20,054 nt of DNA from Lachnospiraceae bacterium (GTDB lineage: Bacteria > Bacillota > Clostridia > Lachnospirales > Lachnospiraceae), in the NCBI GenBank assembly GCA_016293925.1, contig JAEDCX010000045.1, forward strand, positions 1 to 20,054. The letters are read 5' to 3'. The notes below the pieces were generated by a model. That model searched no databases. It had not been told where the DNA came from and saw nothing but the letters and a program-made list of their open reading frames with translations. Shown here piece after piece: positions 1-8,300 of this stretch; positions within the stretch are counted from its first letter, which is position 1, and each line of letters starts with the position of its first letter. The translations under genes and the position numbers were made by a program.

Positions 1-52
1 CTTACATGTCGATAGAGATAATCGGCGTGTGAGGATCGGTATTTTATTTTGA

Positions 53-81
53 TTGTTGATACAACCGGTTTGTGGTATGAT
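53..81 (+). promoter_or_regulatory. Sigma-A-type promoter with extended -10, upstream of the pseudouridine synthase gene
   Basis: A -10 hexamer TATGAT lies at 76-81, preceded by TGg at 73-75, which makes an extended -10. A weak -35 (TTGTTG, 53-58) sits 17 nt upstream. The predicted start of transcription near 88 would give a leader of about 55-70 nt. No gene is visible in 1-52. The -35 is poor, so the call rests on the extended -10. Confidence 0.5.
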
Positions 82-143
82 GGAGTGGATGAGGGATCGG
101 TAATTCGACTTGCGGCGCCCTCCGATGTGAGAATGCCTGCGGA

Positions 144-905
144 ATGGGAATGCATATGAAACAGAGGAATGGGACAAATCAGAATACATCAATACAGCAG
201 GGAATCCGGATCAACAAATACCTGGCGGAATGCGGACTCTGCTCCAGACGGGACGCAGATCAAATGATCGCGGAAGGCAGGGTCTGCGTGAACGGAACTC
301 CGGTTTTGGCAGGATACCGGGTGACCGGACAGGAGACGATCACCGTGAACGGGAAAACCATCGGTGGGAAGACAGACAAGGTTGTCTATGCATATTATAA
401 GCCGGTCGGGGTGATCTGTACGGAGCGGGATCCTCATGCGAAGAACAAGCTTACGGATCATGTGAAACTGCCGGTCAGAGTGACCTATGCAGGCCGGCTG
501 GATCAGGACTCGGAAGGACTTCTGATTTTAACCAATGATGGGGAACTGATCAACGAACTGATGCGTGGGGCGAATCGACATGAGAAAGAGTACGTTGTCA
601 AAGTGAACAGGGAGATTGATGATGATTTCCTGAAAAAAATGTCCTCTGGAATCTATCTGCGGGAACTGGAACAGACAACCAGACCCTGCAGGGTGGAAGC
701 CATCGGCAAATTTACGTTCCGGATTGTGCTGACCCAGGGACTGAATCGGCAGATCCGCAGGATGTGCCGGGAATGTCACAGAGAGGTGGTCAGTCTGAAA
801 AGAGTACGTATCAATACGTTGGAATTAGGGAAACTAAAACCGGGAGAATACAGGCAGCTGGATGCGAATGAATGTGAGCGGCTGTATGCGTCTGTCAGAA
901 GGTAA
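144..905 (+). CDS. rluF: RluF/RsuA-family 23S rRNA pseudouridine synthase
   Basis: The product (253 aa) is predicted to isomerise a uridine in 23S rRNA to pseudouridine. An S4 RNA-binding domain covers roughly residues 21-68 (RINKYLAECGLCSRR). The catalytic domain follows, with the family motif GRLDQDSEGLLILTNDG whose Asp120 is the expected catalytic residue. HEKEYVVKV (about 146-154) and the later NRQIRRMC motif resemble E. coli RluF more than RluB or RsuA, so U2604-type specificity is plausible but inferred. The start is uncertain: in-frame ATGs occur at 144, 150 and 156, and none has a strong ribosome site. The ATG at 156 overlaps the stop of a tiny frame (133-159) in an ATGA arrangement. 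The gene is followed after 49 nt by ligA, and the two are probably cotranscribed. Confidence 0.85.
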   Translation: MGMHMKQRNGTNQNTSIQQGIRINKYLAECGLCSRRDADQMIAEGRVCVNGTPVLAGYRVTGQETITVNGKTIGGKTDKVVYAYYKPVGVICTERDPHAKNKLTDHVKLPVRVTYAGRLDQDSEGLLILTNDGELINELMRGANRHEKEYVVKVNREIDDDFLKKMSSGIYLRELEQTTRPCRVEAIGKFTFRIVLTQGLNRQIRRMCRECHREVVSLKRVRINTLELGKLKPGEYRQLDANECERLYASVRR

Positions 906-954
906 AGTACCGGAATCGGACGGAAGAACAGGGATGAAGTGAGGATAGAAAAGC

Positions 955-2922
955 GTGGATAAAAATGCAGATGTAAGGGCTAGAATTCAGGAATTGGTGG
1001 AGAAACTGAACCGTGCAGCGAAAGCATACTATGCAGATGATACTGAGATCATGAGCAATTTCGAGTATGACAAACTGTACGATGAACTGGTTGCATTGGA
1101 AGAGCAGACAGGAATTGTGTTATCCAATTCCCCCACAGTGAACGTGGGCTATGAAGCGGTGGCGGAACTGCCAAAGGAACGTCATGAGAAGCCGATGCTC
1201 TCCCTGGATAAGACCAAGAGCCGGGAAGGATTGCGGGACTGGCTACAGGATCAGACCGGACTTCTGTCCTGGAAACTGGATGGATTAACCATTGTACTCA
1301 CATATCGGAACGGAGAACTGGTAAAGGCGGTGACCCGTGGAAACGGCGAAGTGGGCGAGGTCATTACCAATAATGCCCGGGTGTTTGCGAATATTCCGCT
1401 GAAGATTGCACACAAGGGAGAGGTGATCCTGCGGGGAGAGGCGGTCATCACTTATCCGGAGTTTGAGAAGATCAATGCGGCTATTCCGGAGGAGGATGCC
1501 CGATATAAGAATCCCAGAAATCTGTGCAGCGGTTCTGTGCGCCAGTTGAACAATCAGATTACCCGGGAACGCAATGTACGTTTTTATGCTTTCAATCTTG
1601 TAAAGGCGGATGGATTCGATGCCGGGAATTCCAAGGAGAACGAATTTCTTTTTTTACAGGAGCAAGGATTTCAGACGGTGCCCTACAGAAAAGTGACGGC
1701 AGAGAATATCCTTCAGACCATTGAGTGGTTTGCACAGGAGGTTACGGAGTATGAGGTTCCCTCGGATGGTCTGGTTCTGGTGTATGATGATATTGCGTAC
1801 GGAAAGAGTCTGGGGCGTACGGCCAAGTTCCCGCGGGATTCCATTGCATTTAAGTGGGCGGATGAGACGGCGGAGACAACGCTTCGGAAGATCGAATGGA
1901 GTGCATCCAGAACAGGACTGATCAATCCGGTAGCTGTGTTCGATCCAGTGGAACTGGAAGGCACTACGGTTACCCGTGCCAGCGTGCATAATGTGAGTAT
2001 TGTGCGGGAATTAAAACTTGGAATCGGAGACAGGATAACGGTATACAAGGCCAATATGATTATTCCGCAGATTGCGGAGAATCTGACGGGAAGCAACCGG
2101 CCGGAGATTCCCGAGCAGTGCCCGGTGTGCCATGGAGCGACCGTGATTCGCAAAATGAATGATACGGAGACCCTCTACTGTACGAACCCGGACTGCGCAG
2201 CGAAGAAGCTGAAGGCGTTTACGCTGTTTGTTGCAAGGGATGCCATGAATATCGATGGGTTGAGTGAAGCGACACTGGAACGTTTCCTGGGACTTGGATT
2301 CCTGCAGGAATTTGCTGATCTGTACCGTCTGGATCGGTACCGGGAGCAGATTGTGGCATTGGATGGATTCGGGGAGAAATCCTATGGGAACCTGGTTCGG
2401 AGTATTGAGGTGTCCAGGGATACGGAACTGTATCGAGTAATCTACGGAATCGGTATCGCGGGAGTCGGGCTTGCCAATGCCAAACTGCTGGCCAAATACT
2501 GCCACAATGATATGCATGTGTTGATGAATGCCAAGGCAGAGGAACTGGCTACCATTGAGGGGATCGGCAATGTGATTGCCGAAGCGATCCGCAACTTTAT
2601 GACGGATGGGAAGAATATTGCGGTCATTGAGGATCTTCTCCCACAGCTGCATATTGCGGCAGAGCAGGTGAATATATTGGAACAGACCCTGGCCGGGATG
2701 ACGGTTGTAATTACCGGCGGACTGCATCTGTATGACAGACGGGAGGCATTGCAAGACGAGATTGCGGCGAGAGGCGGTAAGGCTTCCGGCAGTGTATCCG
2801 CCAAAACAAGTATTCTCATCAACAATGATTCCGCGTCCAATTCCGCCAAGAACCAAAAGGCAAAAGCGCTCGGCATTCCGGTGCTGACGGAGGATGAGTT
2901 CGTGGAGCGATATATACGATAA
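955..2922 (+). CDS. ligA: NAD-dependent DNA ligase (LigA), divergent adenylation motifs
   Basis: This protein (655 aa; usual length about 670) seals nicks in DNA during replication and repair using NAD. The order of domains is complete: Ia region, adenylation domain with KLDG (Lys107 is the nucleotidyl-accepting lysine), RGE (Glu162), AFK (Lys300), OB fold, four-cysteine zinc finger (Cys389, 392, 409, 414), helix-hairpin-helix region, and a C-terminal BRCT domain from about 577. Start is GTG at 955, with GAGG at 941-944 as ribosome site. Several normally constant positions differ: SWKLDG replaces the usual ELKxDG, TRGNGEVGEVIT replaces RGDGxxGEDVT, and NPRNLCSGS replaces NPRNAAAGS. Active-site lysines are kept, so I expect an active enzyme, but it may be a lineage-specific form or a second ligase. 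Confidence 0.9.
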   Translation: MDKNADVRARIQELVEKLNRAAKAYYADDTEIMSNFEYDKLYDELVALEEQTGIVLSNSPTVNVGYEAVAELPKERHEKPMLSLDKTKSREGLRDWLQDQTGLLSWKLDGLTIVLTYRNGELVKAVTRGNGEVGEVITNNARVFANIPLKIAHKGEVILRGEAVITYPEFEKINAAIPEEDARYKNPRNLCSGSVRQLNNQITRERNVRFYAFNLVKADGFDAGNSKENEFLFLQEQGFQTVPYRKVTAENILQTIEWFAQEVTEYEVPSDGLVLVYDDIAYGKSLGRTAKFPRDSIAFKWADETAETTLRKIEWSASRTGLINPVAVFDPVELEGTTVTRASVHNVSIVRELKLGIGDRITVYKANMIIPQIAENLTGSNRPEIPEQCPVCHGATVIRKMNDTETLYCTNPDCAAKKLKAFTLFVARDAMNIDGLSEATLERFLGLGFLQEFADLYRLDRYREQIVALDGFGEKSYGNLVRSIEVSRDTELYRVIYGIGIAGVGLANAKLLAKYCHNDMHVLMNAKAEELATIEGIGNVIAEAIRNFMTDGKNIAVIEDLLPQLHIAAEQVNILEQTLAGMTVVITGGLHLYDRREALQDEIAARGGKASGSVSAKTSILINNDSASNSAKNQKAKALGIPVLTEDEFVERYIR

Positions 2923-2966
2923 TGATTCCGGGAATAGAATCAGGATGAGCCTAACGGGACCTGCGG

Positions 2967-2995
2967 TTGTCAAAGAAGCAGGAATGTGTTATGAT
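2967..2995 (+). promoter_or_regulatory. Sigma-A promoter of metA
   Basis: TTGTCA (2967-2972) and TATGAT (2990-2995) are separated by exactly 17 nt, and TG at 2987-2988 makes an extended -10. The predicted leader to the metA ATG at 3051 is about 50 nt, which is too short for a SAM riboswitch or T-box. Control by the usual methionine-sensing RNA elements is therefore not visible here. Confidence 0.75.
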
Positions 2996-3050
2996 TGCAT
3001 GGGCGTTTATTACGTCAGCATGATTATGAAATGAAAAGAGAGGGATCTAT

Positions 3051-3956
3051 ATGCCGATCAGAGTAGATAAAAAACTTCCGGCCAGAGAAATGCTGGAGTA
3101 TGAGAATATATTTGTAATGGATCAGGACAGAGCCATTCACCAGGATATCCGTCCGCTGAACGTGGGGATTCTGAATCTGATGCCGATTAAGCAGGATACG
3201 GAACTGCAGCTGCTGCGGGCACTGTCCAATACGCCCCTGCAGGTTGATGTTACTCTTGTGACTGTGAAGAGTCATGTATCCCAGAATACCTCCATGAGTC
3301 ATCTGAATCAGTTCTATGTGAACTTTGAGGAGATTCGCAACCGCACCTTTGATGGATTCATCATCACCGGCGCGCCGGTGGAACAGATGGAGTTTGAGGA
3401 AGTGGACTACTGGGATGAACTGTGTGAGATTATGGAGTGGACCAGAGAGCATGTAACCAGTACCATCCACATCTGTTGGGGGGCGCAGGCGGCACTCTAT
3501 CATTATTTCGGTTTGCAGAAAGAACTGCTCCCGGAGAAACTATTCGGCATCTACGAGCATCGGGTATTGAACCGTAAGATTCCGTTGGTGCGGGGGTTTG
3601 ATGATTATTTTATGGCACCCCACAGCCGTCACACCACCGTTCCGGCAGAAGCGATTCATCAGTGCGGAGAGCTTACCGTGCTTGCGGAGTCGGATGAGGC
3701 CGGTGTATTCCTGGCTTATGCAAACAATGGGAAGCAGATTTTCATTATGGGGCACCCGGAATATGACAGGGTAACGTTGGATAAGGAGTACCACCGGGAT
3801 CTGGATAAAGGATTGCCGATCAGGGTTCCGAAGAATTATTATCCGAATGATGATGCCTCTGTCAGACCGAATCTGCAGTGGAGATCCCACAGCAACAACC
3901 TGTATACGAACTGGATTAATTACTACGTGTACCAGGCTACCCCTTACGAGTGGTAG
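3051..3956 (+). CDS. metA: Homoserine O-acetyltransferase, MetA family
   Basis: The enzyme (301 aa, full length for the family) acylates homoserine as the first committed step of methionine synthesis in the cytoplasm. The catalytic triad of MetA is visible at the standard numbering: Cys142 (HICWGAQAA), His235 and Glu237 (MGHPEYD). Residue 111, in TGAPVEQMEF, is Glu. In this family Glu111 goes with acetyl-CoA and Gly111 with succinyl-CoA, so an acetyltransferase is predicted. The ATG at 3051 follows a strong ribosome site, GAGAGGG at 3038-3044, spaced 6 nt. It has its own promoter. A small zinc-ribbon gene follows 59 nt downstream before the first terminator. No other methionine gene is in the window. 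Confidence 0.93.
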   Translation: MPIRVDKKLPAREMLEYENIFVMDQDRAIHQDIRPLNVGILNLMPIKQDTELQLLRALSNTPLQVDVTLVTVKSHVSQNTSMSHLNQFYVNFEEIRNRTFDGFIITGAPVEQMEFEEVDYWDELCEIMEWTREHVTSTIHICWGAQAALYHYFGLQKELLPEKLFGIYEHRVLNRKIPLVRGFDDYFMAPHSRHTTVPAEAIHQCGELTVLAESDEAGVFLAYANNGKQIFIMGHPEYDRVTLDKEYHRDLDKGLPIRVPKNYYPNDDASVRPNLQWRSHSNNLYTNWINYYVYQATPYEW

Positions 3957-4015
3957 GGCAAGGCAACTGTATGCGGAACAGGTGAATTTTCAGGAAAGAA
4001 CGAAGGTGATTGGAT

Positions 4016-4285
4016 ATGTATTATGTACCGGACGGAACCACGAGATGCGGGTTCTATGAATGTACCAGATGCGGCAATCGTTTTTTATCCCTGCAGACGG
4101 AGCAGAAGATCCCGTGCCCGGACTGTGAAGGGGAGATTGATTATGAGATCGGACCGGGAGAATCGCTGGAGGATCTGCTGGAAACGGCAGTTCTGTTGGA
4201 GACTCTGGAGGGCGAGGAGAAGGTGGAACAGATGGATACGCTGTTGAGCCTTGCCATTACCGGCGGAGATTATACGTGGATTTGA
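4016..4285 (+). CDS. Small zinc-ribbon protein of unknown function
   Basis: An 89-residue protein whose N-terminal half has a zinc-ribbon pattern: CTRCG near residues 18-22 and CPDC near 36-39, so four cysteines in two CxxC knuckles. The C-terminal half is acidic and probably helical (ESLEDLLETAVLLETLEGEEKVEQM). The start is taken as ATG 4016 because AAGGTG at 4003-4008 is 7 nt upstream; a TTG at 4010 would be only 1 nt from it. It follows metA in the same direction and is followed by a strong terminator, so it may share the metA transcript. Function is not recognised; a metal-binding or nucleic-acid/protein-interaction adaptor is only a guess from the fold. Confidence 0.75.
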   Translation: MYYVPDGTTRCGFYECTRCGNRFLSLQTEQKIPCPDCEGEIDYEIGPGESLEDLLETAVLLETLEGEEKVEQMDTLLSLAITGGDYTWI

Positions 4286-4312
4286 CAGAACAAAGGAATC
4301 GTGCATGATATG

Positions 4313-4347
4313 AAAAGTGTAAAAATATCTTATTTTTACACTTTTTT
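4313..4347 (+). terminator. Intrinsic terminator after metA and the zinc-ribbon gene
   Basis: A perfect 15-bp inverted repeat (4313-4327 with 4331-4345) has a 3-nt loop and runs straight into six T residues (4342-4347), then CTTT. The stem is A/T-rich with a GTGT/ACAC core. It lies 28 nt after the zinc-ribbon stop codon and ends the metA transcript. Confidence 0.9.
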
Positions 4348-4377
4348 CTTTGGAATATGGTTTTTTGGAACGTATTG

Positions 4378-4386
4378 TGCTAGAAT
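4378..4386 (+). promoter_or_regulatory. Candidate extended -10 promoter of the DUF308 gene
   Basis: TGcTAGAAT at 4378-4386 is an extended -10 element located after the terminator and about 49 nt before the ATG at 4435. No good -35 hexamer is visible at the right distance (TGGTTT at 4358-4363 is the best), so activity would depend on the extended -10. Confidence 0.45.
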
Positions 4387-4434
4387 CATGGTAAGGGTGT
4401 GTCCCTAATTTGTTTGCAGATAGGAGACAGGTAT

Positions 4435-5016
4435 ATGAAAAGAGGATCCAATGCGGTATTGAGTTTGTTGTTCGTGGCAATCTATCTTCTTCTTGGTTTG
4501 TTTCTGGTAATGAATCCGGAACCTTCCGTGAAGATTATCTGTGGAATGATCGGAGGTATTCTGGGGGTATTGGGTGTTGCCAGAATCATCAATTATTTCA
4601 AACTGGATCGATATGAGGCGATGTTGCGTAAAGAACTTGCCAACGGAATGTTTTTCCTGCTGATTGCATTCTATGTGATTATGAAAGCTTCCACGGTTGT
4701 TGGAATTATTCCGATCTTCCTGGGGATTTTGCTGGTGTACGAGGGCATGAGTCTGTTACAGCATACACTGGATCTGGTAAGAGCGCATATCAAACAGTGG
4801 GTTGTGAATCTGGTTGCAGGCGTAATTACGCTGGCATTGGGTGTGGTATCTCTGTTTGATCCGTTCAAAACCGGCGTTGCATTAATGCGATTCATTGGTA
4901 TTGCATATATTGTTGCGGCGGTTGCCGTAGTGGTTTCCATGGTTCTGATGCGTATTTTCAAGAAGGAGTATGAGAAGTCAAAGCAGGAGATCGTACCTGC
5001 AGAAGAGAAGAAATAG
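4435..5016 (+). CDS. DUF308 / HdeD-like integral membrane protein
   Basis: A 193-residue, strongly hydrophobic protein with about six membrane helices, arranged as repeated two-helix units such as LLFVAIYLLLGLFLV and IICGMIGGILGVLGVARIINYF. This is the pattern of the DUF308/HdeD family, small bacterial membrane proteins; HdeD is linked to acid resistance in E. coli, but the role in Gram-positives is unknown. The C-terminus is a charged cytoplasmic tail (KKEYEKSKQEIVPAEEKK). The start is ATG 4435, because AGGAGA (4422-4427) lies 7 nt upstream; a GTG at 4399 would add 12 residues but has no ribosome site. It sits alone between a terminator upstream and the convergent terminator downstream. Transport or enzymatic activity cannot be read from it. 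Confidence 0.8.
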   Translation: MKRGSNAVLSLLFVAIYLLLGLFLVMNPEPSVKIICGMIGGILGVLGVARIINYFKLDRYEAMLRKELANGMFFLLIAFYVIMKASTVVGIIPIFLGILLVYEGMSLLQHTLDLVRAHIKQWVVNLVAGVITLALGVVSLFDPFKTGVALMRFIGIAYIVAAVAVVVSMVLMRIFKKEYEKSKQEIVPAEEKK

Positions 5017-5078
5017 CTCGCGGACAGAAGACGGATCCGAGGTGCCGGGCTGACTGTTCGTGTGAGGGGAAGGGGGAC

Positions 5079-5275
5079 AAATGGCTGAAATGCCTGCTCA
5101 TGATACACGGAGTGTTCTTTGTATCCTGCCTGATTGTTCCGATGCTCGGCGTGTTCAAGGCAGATGGACCGAAGTGGGTCGGTGTGGCAGTTCTGGAATT
5201 CTGGTGTCTGTATTTCTGCCCGGTCGGCATTCTTTCCGGTTTCTATTTCAGACATTGTGGAGTAGAGGGCTCAAA
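5079..5275 (+). other. Candidate small membrane protein or remnant of one
   Basis: A plus-strand frame reads KWLKCLLMIHGVFFVSCLI followed by VPMLGVFKADGPKWVG and a second hydrophobic stretch (AVLEFWCLYFCPVGILSGFYF), so two good membrane helices joined by a short charged loop. This looks like real protein rather than noise. However, the only standard start in frame is ATG 5100, which has no ribosome site. The strong purine-rich site AGGGGAAGGGGG (5065-5076) instead points to ATG 5081 in another frame, which shifts out of the hydrophobic reading and stops at 5287. At the 3' end the frame runs open through the tandem repeats and into the antisense of the next gene, to 5612. A frameshifted or end-truncated gene fits best; I do not recognise the family. 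Confidence 0.35.
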
Positions 5276-5320
5276 AAACACACATAAAAACACACATAAA
5301 ACACACATAAAAACACACAT
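5273..5320. repeat. Four tandem copies of an 11-13 nt AAAAACACACAT unit
   Basis: The units are at 5273-5285, 5286-5297, 5298-5308 and 5309-5320. They differ only in the number of A residues (six, five, four and five). The last copy is the 5' arm of the convergent terminator, so read on the minus strand the other three are extra, equivalent 3' arms each with a short T-run. Confidence 0.85.
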
Positions 5321-5355
5321 AATACTCCGCGAAATGGATTATTATGTGTGTTTTT
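5309..5355. terminator. Bidirectional terminator between convergent genes
   Basis: A perfect 16-bp inverted repeat (5309-5324 with 5340-5355) has A5 at the start and T5 at the end of the stem on both strands. The top of the stem can extend by 3 bp (TCC/GGA) past one mismatch, leaving a 7-nt loop. It lies 12 nt after the stop of the minus-strand activase gene and downstream of the plus-strand DUF308 gene, so it can end transcripts from both sides. Confidence 0.8.
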
Positions 5356-5366
5356 GTTTCGATATG

Positions 5367-8300
5367 TTATTTCTCCGGCTCGGAATCTTTGTTTCGGTTC
5401 AGATTCTTGACAGCAGTGGAGAGCATCAATTTGATACGGTTCAGCTGGTTTACTTCGCTGGCACCCGGATCATAGTCAATGGCTACGATGTTTGCTTTCG
5501 GATAATGTTTCCGGATGGATTTGATAACTCCTTTGCCGACGATATGGTTCGGCAGACATCCGAAAGGCTGCGCACAGATGATGTTCTCAACACCATTGTG
5601 AATCAGTTCTAACATTTCTCCGGTTAAGAACCAGCCTTCGCCGGTCTGGTTACCGAGGGAAACGATCTCCTTTGCCCCCTCCGCAGTATCGTAGATGGAG
5701 CAGGGAGCATCGAAATGTTTGCTCTGCTCAAAGGCTTTGCGGGCTGTTCCGCGGAATTTCTCCACAGCCCAGATCCCCAATCTGGCCTTGCGGGCGGATT
5801 GTTTGCTCATGCCCAGATGGTCAGCTTTGAAGAACTGATTATAGAAGCAGTAGAGCAGGAAATCGATCAGCCCCGGAACCGTAGCTTCCGCACCTTCCTG
5901 TTCCAACAGTTCCACGACGTGATTGTTGGCGGTCGGCATGAATTTTACGAGAATCTCGCCAACAATACCGACCCGGGGTTTGCGGGTTTCGTGGATCGGA
6001 ATCGCATCGAACTCTGCAATCATCTGCCGACAGATCCTCTTGTATTTGCGATAGCTAGGCATTCTGGGGGTGCTGATGAATTCTGCACAGATCTTCAACC
6101 ATTTCTGGTGGACTTCCTCCACAGAACCCGGGGTCAATTCGTAGGGACGCATTCTATAGATGCAGTTCATCATGATATCGCCGAATTCCGCTGCAAATGC
6201 GGACCGGGCAAAATCCTTCAGCGTAAAACTGAAGCCGGGGTTTTTCTCCAGACCGGACAGGTTCAGGGAGATGACCGGAATGTGGCCGTAACCGGCTTTG
6301 TCCAAGGCTCTTCTGATGAAACTGATATAGTTGGTAGCACGACAGCCCCCACCGGTCTGGGACATCATGATGGCCAGATGATCGGTATCATATTTGCCTG
6401 ACAATACAGAATCCATTACCTGTCCGACCACGATCAGGGATGGATAGCAGGCGTCATTATTCACATATTTCAGGCCGATATCAATGGCATGGCGTCCGTC
6501 ATTGGTCATGAACTGGATATCATATCCGGCAGCCCGGAATGCATATTCCAGGATGTCGAAGTGAATCGGCGACATCTGAGGTACCAGAATGGTATAATTC
6601 TTCCGCATCTCTTCGGTGAAAAGAACACGGTGATAAGCACTGTTATGTACCTCTCTGGTCTGATGCTTCTCTTCCCGCACCCGGATCGCGGAGAGCAGGG
6701 AACGAATACGGATTCGGGCGGCACCAAGATTGTTTACCTCGTCAATCTTCAGACAGGTATAGATTTTGTCGGAACCGGTCAGAATATCGGCTACCTGGTC
6801 CGTCGTGACGGCATCCAGGCCGCATCCGAAGGAATTTAACTGGATCAGATCCAGATTGTCAACCAATTTCACATAACTTGCAGCGGCATATAATCTGGAG
6901 TGATACATCCACTGGTCGGAAACAATGAGCGGACGATCCGGAGGAACCAGATGGGCAATGGAATCCTCTGTGAGAACCGCAATATCATAGGAATTAATCA
7001 ATTCCGGAATACCGTGGTTGATTTCCGGATCAATATGGTAAGGGCGACCGGCCAGAACAATGCCCCGTTTCCCGGTCGTTGCAAGATATTCGATGACTTC
7101 CTCACCTTTTTTCTGCATATCCCGATGGGCACCGGACAGTTCTTCCCAGGCAAGCTGCACGGCGGAGCGGATCTCCCTGGCAGGAATATCCGGAAATGCC
7201 AGAATCAGGGCATGGCTGATGGTATCCACGTCACGGAACGACATAAACGGATTCAGGAACTTCACATCGCCCCGGCTGATCTCATCCACGTTGTTGCGGA
7301 TGTTCTCGGAGTATGAAGTGACAATGGGGCAGTTGTAATGATTGTTTGCCTCTTCGAATTCCTTGCGCTCGTAGAAAATGGCCGGATAGAAGATGAAATC
7401 CACTTGCTGGTGAATGAGCCACATGATGTGACCGTGTACCAACTTGGCAGGGTAACATTCGGACTCACTGGGAATGGATTCGATTCCCATCTCATATATT
7501 TTGTGGGTAGAAGTCGGAGAGACAACCACCCGGTATTTCAGTGCTGTGAAGAAGGTAAACCAGAACGGATAATTCTCGTACATGTTAAGGACGCGGGGCA
7601 GTCCTACGGTTCCACGGACTGCTTCTTCCGCCGGGAGGGGTTCATACCCGAAGAATCGTTCCAGCTTGTATTCAAACAGGTTCGGAACATTATTTTCATT
7701 CTTCTGCTTACCGATACCGCGCTCGCAGCGGTTGCCGGAGATGAACTGGCGGCCGCCGGAAAACCGATTGATGGTCAGACGGCAGTTGTTGGTGCATCCC
7801 TGACATTTCGCCATGCTGGTGGTGTACTCCAGAGCATCGATCTCCTCCGGGGACAGCATCTTGGTTTCATAGCCCTCGGTATAGTGATCCCGTGCAATCA
7901 GGGCAGCTCCGAAGGCCCCCATGATTCCCGCAATATCCGGGCGGACGGCTTCACAGTGCGCTATTTTCTCAAAACTGCGCAGCACCGCGTCATTATAGAA
8001 AGTACCGCCCTGCACAACGATATTCTTCCCCAGGTCGGAGGCATCCGACACCTTGATTACCTTGAACAGAGCATTTTTGATCACGGAATAGGCAAGACCT
8101 GCGGAGATGTCACTGACTTCGGCACCCTCCTTCTGGGCCTGCTTTACCTTGGAATTCATGAAAACAGTACAACGGGTACCGAGATCAATCGGATGTTTCG
8201 CAAAAAGAGCAACCTGGGCAAAATCCTGGACAGAGTAATTCAGGGACTTTGCAAAGGTTTCAATAAAGGAACCACAGCCGGAAGAGCAGGCCTCATTCAG

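Noticed and set aside
133..159. Eight-codon frame overlapping the start of the pseudouridine synthase gene
   Set aside because: No ribosome site; an ATGA overlap with the third in-frame ATG is suggestive of coupling but too short to support a leader peptide.
2923..2942. Small inverted repeat after ligA
   Set aside because: Only 6 bp of stem and no T-run, so not a terminator.
2011..2973. Minus-strand open frame of 320 codons opposite ligA
   Set aside because: Antisense shadow of the zinc-finger to BRCT part of ligA; no ribosome site or domain.
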